In this document: positions 22,450 to 35,824 of the stretch, piece by piece
How the letters are laid out: every line of letters starts with the position of its first letter
Numbering within the stretch: position 1 is the stretch's first letter
Assembly (NCBI GenBank): GCA_009760855.2
Contig: WPIO01000169.1
Span: 237,501-301,500 of the forward strand
Origin: Cristatella mucedo
Taxonomy: Eukaryota; Bryozoa; Phylactolaemata; Cristatellidae
Length of the DNA stretch: 64,000 nucleotides
Direction: 5' to 3'
Notes under the pieces: model-generated
The model's input: only the letters and a program-made list of their open reading frames with translations
Told to the model about the DNA's origin: nothing
Databases searched by the model: none
Translations under genes and position numbers: made by a program

Positions 22450-23570
22450 GACTCTGCGTTTCTATTCTATTGATCAGCAAGGCTAGTCTATTGAGTGCAA
22501 GGCACATCGCCTGGGCGTCGCTGGCACCGCACTGCAACGGTTTAGGTCATATCGAAGCCGGATTTCAGAGCGTCGATGTCAGTCGAAGAGCAACAGTCCT
22601 CCGAGGAGCCTTTACAGTACAGGTTACCACAGGGTTCTGTTTGTGCTTGTTCCACTTCTTTTCGCAATGTATGCTTCCTCTTGATGGTGCACTAGCCAAC
22701 TGCCTAGCGCAAGCTTCTATTTTCATACAAGTGACAAAGCTTGCTACCAGGGATCCGATTCCCCAGCCTTTCAACAAGTCGAACTCTTATCAATCTCCGT
22801 TGATGCATCTATCGCTGACGTTCACAAGTAGATGGCAGCAAGTTTCTCAAATTGAATTAAGATAAAAGCCAACTTACTAGTAATGGGCACTCCTAGTATT
22901 ACGATGAAATTGGAACGCCTAACCCTCAAAAAATTAGGATGACTAGACCTCAAAATGGACTTGGCCGGCATACCTTTTGTAGCACCTGCAGGCACGTGTG
23001 TGTTCTATTCCAAAGTGACCTTTCACTGGATGACCACATCAAAGTGACCTTTCACTGGATGACCACGTCAAGCCTGCCTACTTTACGCTAGATGCCATTC
23101 ATTGCACGAATTCGGGCCTTCCGAGGGCGAGGATACTACTGCCAAGCTGGCCCATGCATTTGTGCTTCCAGTTGGTGTGAAACTCTGTAGCTAGGCTTGT
23201 CTGTCGTTGGCATCGCAATTGCCACATTACACCCCTTCTCCAGCTTCTTCGTACACCACTTTCACAGGCTGTCCATTCTAGAAGTGTATCGACTAAAGCT
23301 TCATCACTCACTATTAGGTTCCTTGCTCCGACCTAACTATCCAATCTATCTCTTATTCTGGTTCCACCAGCTCTTCTGATGCCAGCTGTGCCCCAAGCCA
23401 ACTTCAAATTCTTTGAGGAACGTCCCTTAGCTCGTAGGGTCCCAAAGCCTGGAACTCACACTGACTGAAGTCATGACATCCTCTGACATGACATTTCAAA
23501 AGAAGCTAAATACCCAGCTCTTCACAGCATTAGCTGGGTCCATGCGAATCGTCCCTTTCATTCATGCATG
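22450..23570 (+). mobile_element. LINE-1f, heavily decayed RT to 3' region
   Basis: 'gcaacggtttaggtcatatc' and 'ttaccacagggttctgtttg' align to the finger/palm segment (PQGFVLGP block) of the copy at 58285-59548. 'aaagtgacctttcactggat' (present twice, about 23017 and 23042) aligns to the region after RT, and 'taggcttgtctgtcgttggc' to the C-terminal part. All frames are broken. It ends beside the (CAG)n tract. Confidence 0.75.
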
Positions 23571-23574
23571 CATG

Positions 23575-24144
<570 letters not shown>

Positions 24145-24149
24145 GTAAA

Positions 24150-24600
24150 TCGTACGTAAGAATTGTGAAAGTGAGTTCCACAGTCTAGGAACTGCTGAAA
24201 AAAAGCTTTAGTCTTATAAGCATAGGAATGGAACAGCCAAGTTATTGTCAGCAAATGTAAAGCGCATAGGAAGAGATTTGAGTCCTCTGAGGGCGCTTTA
24301 TCAAGTGCATTATTATTATTATTGTCCATTGAAGACGTGAGGGCACGAGAAGGCTGAAACTGGTGCAGTAGTTCGGCTAGGTTTGGAGGAGCCAAGCCGT
24401 GGCAGGCATTACGGGTCAGCGTAAGAACTTTATTCTGTATTCGTCGAGCAACCGAAAGCCATCGATGCTCCTTCAGCAAAGGAGACACTTGGTCAAACCT
24501 CGGAGCTTTGTTACTAGCCATATCCATCACCAGCATCCCTAGTGGCTTTTTTCGGTTGCCCAGCCAAAATGGAATTGCAATAAACTAGCCAAGTCAGGAC
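24150..24600 (-). mobile_element. LINE-2f 3' fragment with nested short ATT unit
   Basis: 'gtaagaattgtgaaagtgag' then 'agttattgt' [24248-24325 insert] 'ccattgaagac', continuing through 'gccaagccgtggcaggcatt' and 'ttttcggttgcccagccaaa', matches the minus-strand 3' part of LINE-2f. Confidence 0.8.
24248..24325 (+). repeat. Short ATT unit inserted in LINE-2f
   Basis: 'agcaaatgtaaagcgcatag' to (ATT)4 splits the LINE-2f sequence 'ttattgt/ccattg'. 'ttattgt' occurs on both sides and may be the target duplication, although the ATT tail makes the right copy ambiguous. Confidence 0.75.
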
Positions 24601-25814
24601 CATGGAGCTAGTTAGCTTCGAGGCTTCACTTCCACAGGGTGCGATTCCTGGGATCTTGAGGATTCCTGGGATCTTGAGAGTTGAACCTGGGTGAACAAAC
24701 TAGTTAATCTTGACTTTATAGCCAATATCCTAAACTATGTCGTGGTGCAGAAGTCGAGTAGCTTTTGCTGTGGCACCAGTTGATCTCCGACAGCTGGCCA
24801 AGCTGTGTTCAACACCAGGTTTGTATTCAGCTTACCACCCATGCATGCATGCACAGGCGTGTGCACACACATCAACATACGCGCATGCACACTCACACGT
24901 GCACACACACACAGGCAGATTCACGATCATATACACATACAAATCCGTGTACACATGCAGGCACACTGCAATATACGTACTGCACACACTCGCATGCATG
25001 CAAAAGCAAACATAGGTGCATGTGCATGCAATCTCTAGTTTAACGGCTACTGTGCCGAGAAACTAGGAAGATGGTCATCAAGGAAAACCAGTTGACGACA
25101 GGGTCCACGACGAGGCGCCAGTGAAACTGCAGATCTCGTCTCAGAATAAGATGCAATGCTACTATGCTCGACGATGACAAGATTGAGAGCAGGTAACAAA
25201 ATCATTCCTCACTCGACAGTTATGACTGGGGTTGGCACTCTGGGCGGCCAGCTCTTTCTCACTACCTGCACCGACATCAGGTGGCACAGCAGAAGGAAAT
25301 GGGGAGGGGGCGAATGACATTCTATTGCTATCATTTCAACTGCGAGCGAATCAAATTGGATTGCCTTGGCGTACGGCACACACCTAAAGGGTGCCGAGGC
25401 TTCTTAGTGTCATGCGGTTTCAGATGCGTTGACGCACAGGGAGGAAAAGTAGGAGGTACGACTGGCGGGGAGGGGGGAGGGGCTCGGCAGCCCTCGTCTG
25501 TAGCAGCATTAGTGGAGCAGCTGGGGTGACAAACGAGCCACCGCCCCATGTCGAGCAATCACAGCAGTGCCCATTTATTTCGTTCAAAAGTCGACTAAAA
25601 AGTAGGCTCTCTACTACGGGGGGGGGGGGGGCTCTCGGCAGTAGAGAGCTACCTCTATCGGAGCTCTCGTACCTCAACGACGGGGCACAGCGGCCGGCTG
25701 AGCACTTGCGCTGAGATCTCTCAGTGCTCGTTCACGTGGATCGCTGTGCGACATGCGCAACAGGCAAATTGATTGTTATAAGAGCTCGGCAAAGCGGCTC
25801 TCTCCATGAGACGT
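24601..25814. other. Intergenic; CA/ATGC-rich patch and G-runs
   Basis: No gene recognised. 24838-25030 is rich in CACA and ATGCATGC. G-runs occur near 25459-25482 and 25619-25631. 'gattcctgggatcttgag' is duplicated in tandem near 24644-24680. Confidence 0.5.
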
Positions 25815-25833
25815 CGTCCCACGCCGCTCTTCA

Positions 25834-25839
25834 TTTATT
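25834..25839 (-). terminator. Candidate polyadenylation signal of NOL9
   Basis: AATAAA on the minus strand about 700 bp after the NOL9 stop codon. It would give a GC-rich 3' UTR covering about 25815-26534. A second TTTATT (plus) lies near 25575. Confidence 0.45.
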
Positions 25840-26534
25840 TTCGCACTAGGCACGTAGCAGTCGCACGGACAGCCGACTGACACTCACGAACCCACGAACG
25901 CAGTACAAACTTGAGGCAGCGCGACAGTGACAAAGTCCGGCTCCTGCCAACGTGGGCGTCGGCGCATCGCCAACCGCTGCCAACTTGGGCGAAGGCGAGT
26001 GCCAGCTGCTGCGGCAGGCCCCCCCACACGCAAGGGCTCAAGCCGCGATCTGCCCCGTCTGTCGTACGCCACTGCAGCGTAGGTGGCTGCCGTGCATGCG
26101 TGGCATGGCGGCGCACGGCCTTCTGCAGGGGACCATCGATCGATCGCGGCCGTCGCTGAGTCCACCGCAATCGCCGGCGCCCGCGAGCCTCGGCAGTCGT
26201 GCGACTCTCGACTCGACCGCGGCGCAGGTCTCGGCGACAGAGTGGCAGCGACTGCAGCCGGAGCGATCGCAAAAGTAAAGGGCGGCTCGAACGCAAGTGC
26301 AAGCAACCACTGGCATCGAACGCATGCACCCGCCGCCGACCACGGGGGGGGGGAGGGGAGGGGAGGGAGGCACAAAGTCCAGCGAAGAGGTGCCGGCTGG
26401 CCGGCCAGTGTGGCTTCGAGTGCTCTTCTTCTCCGTTGACCGCAGGAGCCCGAGCCGGTTCTGGAGCAGAGCAGCGGCAACGCTTCGACATGCCGAGGTC
26501 GGTGAGGCGACACACCGAAGCGAGGCGCTCGACG

Positions 26535-26651
26535 CTAACGGCGATTGCGACCAAACGCGCAGTAGTTCCTCGGCGTCGCCTGCGAGCTACGTGCGCCCAC
26601 TCCTTGGCGATGGACGTCCACATACGGCAGCGGCTGGCCGGCAAGGCAGCC
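26535..26651 (-). CDS. NOL9: NOL9 exon 12 (last), C-terminus
   Basis: Acceptor 'cgcctttgcag', phase 0, 38 residues then TAG at 26537-26535. The peptide has GQPLPYVDVHRQGVGARSS and ends with basic GRNRR. The PYV and G-x-GARS pattern is the family's C-terminal signature and joins exon 11 in phase, which settles the end of the gene. Confidence 0.85.
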   Translation of the reverse strand, partial: GCLAGQPLPYVDVHRQGVGARSSQATPRNYCAFGRNRR

Positions 26652-29600
26652 CTGCAAAGGCGGTCGAAATGGCGACTTACATACCAGAAGGAATAAATAT
26701 TGAGATGGAAAGATCGCTTTCCTGCCCGACGGCCGGCAAAAGTGCGCCGGTCCACAGCCCTTGGACCGCTAACACCTCTTGCCTTAGCTCAGCTCAGCGG
26801 GCGAGCAAGCAAGGACAGCAGAGGTACCGGTGAGTTTCCTCATCCAAGCGCCTGGATCGGCGTGGAGCCACCAGCAGGCAAACTGCTTTCAACTCAAGCA
26901 GCAGAGTAAAAAGCAAATGTCGGCCGATTCGAAAGCCTCATTTATCTGACAGCAGAATAGCTTTAGTGGCTGTCACCGACCCCCGTGCAGTCGGCAGTAG
27001 CGGATTGCCAGCTGCAGGACTCGAACTTTCGACCTGCTGCGGTGGTGGGTAGTGTGAGCAGTTCAGCCCCACTCTGAGAACAAGTGGCCAAGAAAAATGG
27101 AGATGCACAGCTGACTTGGGTGCAGATTCAGAGCCAGGATTGCCATCTGGGTGGGGGCGGGGTAAGTCCAGCAAGATTTACCTGTAGGGCAAGACCGAAA
27201 CGTAAATGATAGCACACACTCTTGGTGGTTTTCGACACGAATTCGGCGGTTGGCAGCTCATCGGGTGGAAGTAGGGCACCGATTCGTCGTTGGTAACTGT
27301 CGGGAAGGATGGGAGCCAGAGACACAGGGTGTGGCCCTGATCGCTGCTGCCCCCTCCTCTATAGCCCAGCCCTGCGCTGCCCCCTCTATAGCCCAGCTCT
27401 CTCTGTTCAGGAAGATCGATGAAGTAAGCAAGCAAGGAAGGAGTAGCAGAGAAGGAGGGAAACAAGAGGAGCGCTTTCAAAGCAACAGTCTTTTAGAGGA
27501 CCGGAAATGATCGAGAGGTCAAAGGTGAGAGGAGGAGGCTGCTGCTGCAGCAGCTCAGATGGGCATCTACGTCTGCTGTTCGACTGGGCACCATTTCAGC
27601 TACTCTAAGCTGCTAGCAAATGTGGACACAAAAGAAGACCAATCTGCGGTCTAACCTAATGAGTTCTAGTAGTAATAATAAGACTTTTGCATAACACACT
27701 AGGAGAACTAAATCTCTTTCTAGGCACTTTACATTTGCTGGAGGGAAAGCATGCCAAATTGGTTAGGGATAACGTGCACTTTAAGTGCATGCAGCTGCAC
27801 ACTTGGGACAAATCACAGGGATAGAGCTAAAGCAGTGAGGATAATGTAAGTTTTTAACTTCTTTTTAAATGTCAAGTCAGGGGATGTCAGTCGTGAGTGA
27901 GTTCTAGGCTTTGGGGATCAAATGGACCAAGGCATGGTCTATAATGGATTTGAGGTTGGCTTGAAGCACATTTGAGTCAAAAGAGCAGGCGGTACGATGC
28001 AAAGCTTGACTTTTAGTTTGTATGCTCCCAAAGCCTGAAATCACTTCCGACTTGCGTCACGACATCCCCTGACTTGACCACATTTAAAAAGAACTTAAAA
28101 AACGCACAGTATTTAGTGGGTCCTTGTGATTCGTCCTTTGAGTGCTTATTCGTGCTGACACTGTGCATGCTGCCACTAACCACACTTGCATGCTGACCAT
28201 GAGCATGTCACCCCTAACCATGTTATTCATGTTGTTTATCAAGCACGATACCATTCACTATTCGACCGTTGTTTCCTTTGCAGCAAATGTAAAGCGCCTA
28301 GAAAGAGTTTGTGTTCTCTGAAGGCACTTTATCAAGTGCATTATTGTTATTATTAGTAAGTAGTTTGGATAAGTAGGCTGGAGCAAGGGAGTGAAAGAAC
28401 CTACTGAAAACGAGCAACAGAATCACGATTTAAGTCGGATTTTTCGTAATTCGCAGCCAGTGCAGTTCGGCAAGTAGCAATGCAATGAGGCAATTCACAA
28501 CAGATGAGCCCTGCTGCCGTGCACTGTCAGCTGCAAGCATGGAATTACACAGGCCGGAGGAACTGCAGCAGAATAATGATGGCACTTTTAGGGGAGCTTG
28601 AGCTCGATCAAACCAATCAATCAAACCAATCAATCAATCAGACAGATCCGCGTAAGTAGAAGCTCGGAAGTAGAAGCCCCGAAGCATGCCCCGAGGACCA
28701 AAGGGAGCCGCGAGCACTGCCGCTGCCGAGCGAGCGCTTCTGCCATGCATGGCAGTGCATGCATGGCAGTGAAAAAAGGGCAGCGAAAAAAGGGAAGCAA
28801 AGTTTCACGTGGCAATCGAAGCACGGGACCCGAGGTCGTGAAGACGACCTCGGGTCCAAAGTCGTGAAAAGCAACTGTCTTACCTCGGTGCGCCATCACG
28901 GCTCACCGAGATGATGCCTAGTCTGAGACGCGGGGCACTGCCCCATTCGACCCCAGCAATAGCAAGAGGCACTACGATTATGATTGAATACGAATTGAAT
29001 ACGAATATGATTGCGAATCTCGACTATAGGCCACGTGTCGACTAGCGACTGCTCAGGCTACATCAAAGGTTGTTTGTCGGTGGCCGCACGGCGTAGCCGC
29101 AAAACATACGGAAGTGACGCCAGCTACGGCTAATACTGCGACGATCGAGCAAACGCATCACTTCAACCTAACAAGCCGATGAGCTAATTTTCGCAGATGC
29201 ATCGGCTGCTTCATCACGGCAGCGCCAAGCAGGCGCTGAGCTCAGCTCGGCAGGCAAAAAGACAAAACGGCAGCACACTATGGCTGCCGCCGCCGCTTCG
29301 CTTTTGCTTTTTCATTGACTCGAGAACGCGCACCGGCCACAGCCGGCCAGCTCGACACTGCTGAGGAAGGTCAACAAAAGGGCACCCCGCCAGGTGGCAC
29401 TGCGGGGAGGTGACTGGATCGATGACCGGATGGGCCACCGGCCGCTAGCTCTGGCCAGGATTGCTGCGCACGTGACAGGCAAGAGAGAGCGCACCTGCTT
29501 GGTCAGGATGGCAGCCGGCAGCTCGACCCCTGTGCCCTTTCTCAGACAGTTGACCGTGCGGAGACGCTTTGGACACACCGGCGTGGTAATGTAGAAGAGC

Positions 29601-32600
29601 CTCCGGTCGACGTCGATGGCGCGCACGAGACCTGCAGCATCGGGCAGCGATCGACTTGGACTCATCATCGCTGCGAGAAGGCGGCCAACTCGCCATGACG
29701 CGGTCTCCGGCGCCAGCGACAATGGCACTGCCAAGTAGGCCTGCCAGGCAGGCAGGCAGGCAGGCAGGCACGACTCACCGAAGCCAATGTACGATGTCGG
29801 AACTTGCGCATCGATCATCTTGATTGCCGAACGCGTGTCACGCCCCTTAGGATGAACACAGAGGCAGCGCGTCGAAAGTTGGCCAGAGCTAAGCAGCCGG
29901 ACATCGAGCTCTGCGCCGTCCGGCTGTGAGCGCAAAGAGGCAGCAGCCGCGAGGCGCGAGCGCGCATGAGGAGCCAAACGTGCGCCTAAATGGGCAGCCG
30001 TTTACATGTCGGTCATGGCCTTCCAAAAAAACACACAAGAACACTACACACACACACACTGCCGCAAGGCTACACAGACTGGCACAGGCTAGGCAGCCTC
30101 GTGTGTTGAGATGGTGACAGTGAATGCTTACCCCAGCCTATGGCAGTGACGCGCCTAAACGTTGCCCCCAGCCTAGTAGCAGCTGACAGCAACATATAGG
30201 CGTGTCACTGCCACAGCGGGCTGGGGGTGTGCATTCTCTATCACCATCTCAACACACGAGGCTGCCTAGCTGCCGCTAGCTAACACATTAGCTGATCGGA
30301 GCGCAGCGTTCCTGAGCCGGAAGACGACAGGAAGCTCCGGTTAGCATTAGCGTCTGCGGAACTTGAGTTGATGATTAAACGTTGTTGAATTCGGTTGCGT
30401 TCCGAGCGCTCCAAGTCGTCTGCTATTTAGCAATACGAGCACACTCACGCACACAACACCGCATGCAGTCAGCGTGAGGAAAATTTGGATCTACGATTCG
30501 AACTGAGTCCAACAGGCAGCCCAACTGGCCACGAACCTTTGCTACCTCGGAAGGATCGTCTGAAGGCATCACGGCAGGCAGCGGCATGCAAGGCTCTGGC
30601 CGAGTCTTTTACAGTATGTCAGCAGGTGAGACAAAGTTCTGCAGAGCTGATTACAAGGTCAAGGTCTATCAGAGAGCCTCGATCGCCTGCAGTCGTCGCA
30701 CACGCGACACGCACCTCGGCCACACCAACCCACGGCTGTGCAGCCAGCCCCCTTGGGGGAGGGCAACTTTCCCTGCGGCCACTGTGCAGTTCTTAACCTA
30801 TAACCTCTGACGGCTGCTACGATATGATTGGCAGGGTACGGCAGGATGCGCTGGCCAGGGCGGCAAAGTTTGGAGCTCGGGCTACAGCACGAGCACGAGC
30901 ACCGACCTCGGACTGCTCGACGGAAGCCAGCACGACCACGGACGCGTTGAGCGCTCCGAGCACGAGGTGGGCAGGCACGCTCGCGCCGCCGCACAGCTGC
31001 ACCGCCACGGCGTCCCATGGCACAGCGTACGGCGGGGCAGCGTTGATGAACGACTGTGGGTCGCTGGCCCTCGGCTCGAACGAGGACGACGTCCAGAGAG
31101 GGCCAAAGTAGGCAAACGTCATGAGGTCGCGACACTGCGGTGCGCCGAGGGCGCCAGTGTTCTTAGCTGGCCAGCATTCGCTGGCAAAGCTCCTGAAACA
31201 GAAAACAGGGGAGTGTAAGTTCGACTGCACTAGTACCACGGGAAGTGGGTAACAGAGCACGGCACGACCATTGCCAGCTTTCGGCCTTCACACTCGTAGC
31301 CGGGCGCAGCAGCAGCAGAAGCAGCAACAACAGACAGCAGCGACCTGCTGCAGAATGCAGCTGGTCGCTGCAGTGGCAGCGCCCGCCGAGCGAACGCTCG
31401 GCGAGCTTGTGTCCCTCCACATGGTGCACGGTTTGTTGCTGCAGGATAGAAGCAACTGTAAACTCACTCGTCGACTGCTGTGGCTGCCGTGCTAGCAGCG
31501 CCGGGGTCGTGCGACCAGAGGTGACAGCATATGAAGTTCAGCTTTTCGTCTTTTGCCTCGGCCTGCTGATCACCAAGAACAAAATAAAACTCATTTACAC
31601 AGAGTCCCGGTAGCACTTAATCTCTATTCAGGTGCTTCATATATATGCATGCTACGAGGCTCGAGCCAATAACCTCAAGTCATAAAATGCATTCACCTTG
31701 ACCTTGGTTCAATACCTCACCGCCGCAGCACTGCTTGCCATACTAGCGCAGAAGCAACCCAGCAAGCAAGCTTTCGGTAAGCACAAGCAAGTCTGACATC
31801 CTGCGAAACTCGTGAGAATGTACGGTAATGTCACGGAGTCATAAGCGTTGTCTCCAACGTCAACAGCAAGTGTCACGGTCATAACGGTTGTCACGGTCAC
31901 AGAGTCCTAATCGTTGAGAAGGAAACAAGCAGAGGTGGAGACACACCTGCATAGACAGGCAAGTCCCACCTGGACGGACAGCAAACATCTCCACCACAGA
32001 GCCAGGTAACAGATCACATGCAATAAGATGACAGGCTGCAAAAGCATGCTGGCATCGGTGAGTCACCGTGCTACTGGCTAAATGGGAGACTCCTACTAGC
32101 TACGGCACCATGAAGAAGTGACTAGGGGTGATAGCTTTAAGGCATGACCAAGTCACCAATAAAATTAGACGATCACGCTTGTACTCAACTCTGTCGAGTC
32201 CACTAATAATAAGTGCGGCCAACTTTATCACGGAAATTCCCTGCAAAGTTAAAGGCTAGATTAAATCAATATAATATTCTAATCGTGTTTGCCTACTGCA
32301 ATCCTTTTACTTTCCCATATAGGAAAGAGCATTGAAAACACGTTTTCGGAAGAAATTAGTATAATAATAATATAAATAAATTCATACTGCGACAAGGCTA
32401 GCTGAAGTCAATGCCAAGTTACATTCGCCCCATTCTGGAAAGAGACCCCTTGGCGAGGTGAGGGTTTGCTTACGGCTGAAGCTAGTGCTGCTACTCGGCC
32501 CGAGGACCATGCAAACTACTGTTCAGGGTCACCTTACCAACCAAGTCTTAAAGGGGGGAGGGCCTACCGATGGAATACAATGTGGAGACGTGTCCTGGAC

Positions 32601-33595
32601 TATGAGTACCTCCCAGGTGCTGACAAGGACGGCTCCCACAGTATTAGTGGGTGGTGGCCCGGCGTGACCTTGGCACGGCACTATTCGAGTGGGCAGCCTC
32701 AAAAAAAGGTGGGGCTATAGGTGGGTTACCACCACAGGGCCTGTGGGCCATCGACCACGCTGGATGTACCACGATGGATCCGTGCAGAGAGCATTGCATT
32801 TCAAACAATAGCGCATCAACTACACAATATCTGTGCCACCCAGGCCAGGTGGCCTTTTGTCTGCACGGCACGAGAATCTGTCGTCGTAGTCAGCGAGAAC
32901 ATCAGCGATCGAAGAGTTCGCAGGTTAAATAATAATTCAATGCTCAGTAAATCGGCAGCGCCAAACTGGCTGCAAGCCGAGTTCCGAAAGCTAGAGGTGG
33001 CTGTAGCCACTCACGCCCAGCTGCACGCTCCACTCGTTGCACGCCAGCAGATCGGGTACAAGCGGTGGCAGGTTCTTGTTGGCTGAGCTGGCTGACGAAA
33101 TTTGCACGACCAGAGACGGCTTGACCAGTCGCAGCGTGTCGACGAGCAGGCTGAGTCCCAAGTCTGCGTGCAAAGGAAATGCTGGCAACTGAGAAACAAC
33201 ATCTCACCGAGTGCGGTGCACTGCTCGACAAGGCCGCGACTCCAAAGAAGGCAAGCCATCTATCTATCTATCTATCTCTACACAGCTAGGCACCGACGAA
33301 CGCTTGCACAACGCGCCTGCTGGCAACAAAGGGATTGGCGTCCTTGACATTGCCAAGTAGCCATCGGCGATAGCACAGCAATGACTCGAGGTCGCATGAT
33401 CGACTTCCGAAGCTGACGACACTTCGGCTTAGACGCCATTCTAGCGTACGCCTCTCTTTGCTGTCCAGCAGCTCGATATATTAAATTCGGGCTTTAAAAT
33501 TCTCGTCTCCTGACATAGAGCGCTCTAACGTGTGTTCGTGTTCGTTGCAGAATTCTTCCGAAAATCGAAGTTCTTGAGAACATCGTATATCAAGC

Positions 33596-33633
<38 letters not shown>

Positions 33634-35783
33634 TCACTTGATAAAGTGCCCTCAGAGAACCTAATCTCTTTCTAGGCGCTTTACATTTGCTGTAAAGTGA
33701 AATGCAATTGAATGGTAAGTAAAATCATGCTTGAAAAACAAACGAAATGAATAATATGGTTAGGGGTGACATGCACAGGGTCAGCATGCAAATGTGGTTA
33801 GTGGCAGCATGCACAGTGTCAGCACGAATAAGCACATCAAGGACGAATCACAGGGACCCACTAAATGCTGTCCTAAATAGGTGTGTTTTTAGGTCCCTTT
33901 TAAATGTGGTCAGGTCAGGGGATGTTCTGATGCAGGTCGGGAGGGAGTTCCAGGCTTTGGGAGCATACGAACTAAATGCACGGTCTCCAAAGGATTTAAG
34001 GTTTGTACGAGGTATTTCTAGACTGTCGGATTCCGAAAAGCGGGTGGTACGATGCTTGGCCTGATGGGGTAGTATATCTGAGAGAAAGGCTGGAGCCATA
34101 GAATGAAGGGACCTAAAAGTGAGCAACAAAACCTTGAAGTCAATAGCATGATGTTACTCACCATTCAATTGCATTTCCCTTTGCAGCAAATGTAAAACGC
34201 CCAGAGAGAGAGAGAGAGAGAGTGGGAGATTGAGTTCTCTGAGGGCGCTTTATCAAGTGCATTATTATTATTATTATTATTATTAACATCCGCTCGTCGA
34301 CTGAGCCGAATACACATGCTGGCACACATGCGAAAACCCCGACTTAGAAGGAGGAGCAAGCAGCAGCAGCAGCGTGAGGCGCCACGTGGAGAGGACACGC
34401 AGGCACACGCAGACTGCACGCAATGGCCGCCAGCCCATCACCGCTGCCGAGACTTGTCTCAAAAAAGTCTTGCGCCAGTGCTAAGCGCTCGATGGCTATC
34501 TCTTGGATGCTTTTTGAATTGTGCAGCTGCAGTGGCAGGCCGGAGCCTGGTTGCTGCATGTTACACCGCCCTAGAAGCCTCGCCGACGAGTCAGCTGCGT
34601 TGCCACGGCACAGCGGATGTGCCAGCTGTGAGTGCCTGACAAGTCGACAGAACGTCGTCAGCACAAGCGGTGTCAAACAGCGTGCCAACCGAGTCTCCCA
34701 CAACATGCCCAAACGCCATAGTAGAACGGCAGAGCTGAGTTTAGCCGGCTTTGCCCACAGCCCACCACAAAGCAGCCTACAGCGCTAAGCAAAAGCAGCT
34801 CCCCAGAGGAAGCAGCTTCCGGCGGTCGGTGCTTACTCTGAAAACGAGGCTGCATAGGCTGCCCCTAAGCTTGAAACTACAAAGCTCAGCTTCTAAGCAA
34901 ATGAGTGAATAGATAAATAAACAGCAGCAGATTCAATGGGCCCACAATGTGGCAGCAAAAGAGTCGTTGCGGCTGTCACCCCACTGCGCAGCTGCTAGCT
35001 GCTGTCCTCGAACCCGCCGCGGTCTGGTTAGTGAGGTGCGAGTGCCTGGTTGCTAGGCTAGGCTGGGACCAGTGTGCGACGAAAGTAGGCTTGCTCAGGA
35101 GGCTCAGTGCACACACTTTGCAGTGGCCACTGCCGAGCGCAACACTCGAAGGCTCCAAGAAAAATTCAACACAGATTTGAAAAAAAGAGAAGGAAAAACC
35201 TGACCGAATCGGCCAGTATTTTTTGGATTATTTTAATTTACTAATTTATTTCATTTAGTATTTTTTGGATTATTTTTGGATATTTGGAATATTTTATCTC
35301 ATGTGGATCACTGCCGCGCCACACAACAAAGGTGCGTCGAAGGCAAACTCACCCGACTTCTGGAAAACCGGTGGCAGAAGTTACAGCGGATCACGCATGC
35401 CGAACCTGCCCGTGGGAACACGGCAAGGTGTGGAGCGCAATCGCTCTGCAGCACGATCGCACTAGCCACGCTACAGGATGCAGGCGGGGGAGGGTGGGCC
35501 AGCTCACTTTGAACCCAGCCCATCGTGTTGACCACGAGCGGAGCTCCTCGCTGGCGATGCGTCTCGTATTCCTCAACCAGCGAGAGCACGCACTGCAGGT
35601 AGTGGTCCGGGTCGGCGTGCGGGCTCGTGCAGCCAAGGAACCTGACGCTGCAATTTCGAAAAAATTGCCTCATGTGAGGCGCAGCGCAAAAACGCTTGCA
35701 TAACTGAAAGTATAACTGAAAAGGTGCCGGCAGGTGGAGGGGAGGCATGCGCCTGCTGCTCGAAGGTGCAGCTAAACGGAGCA

Positions 35784-35824
<41 letters not shown>

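Noticed and set aside
24838-25043. His/Thr/Cys-rich frames
   Set aside because: They are translations of a CA/ATGC-rich low-complexity patch in three frames.
25835-26833. Long overlapping frames on both strands (up to 306 residues)
   Set aside because: GC-rich sequence that is mostly NOL9 3' UTR; several frames are open at once. The plus frame starting at 26669 with a donor at 26830 lies antisense to the last NOL9 exon and intron and has no follow-up exon.
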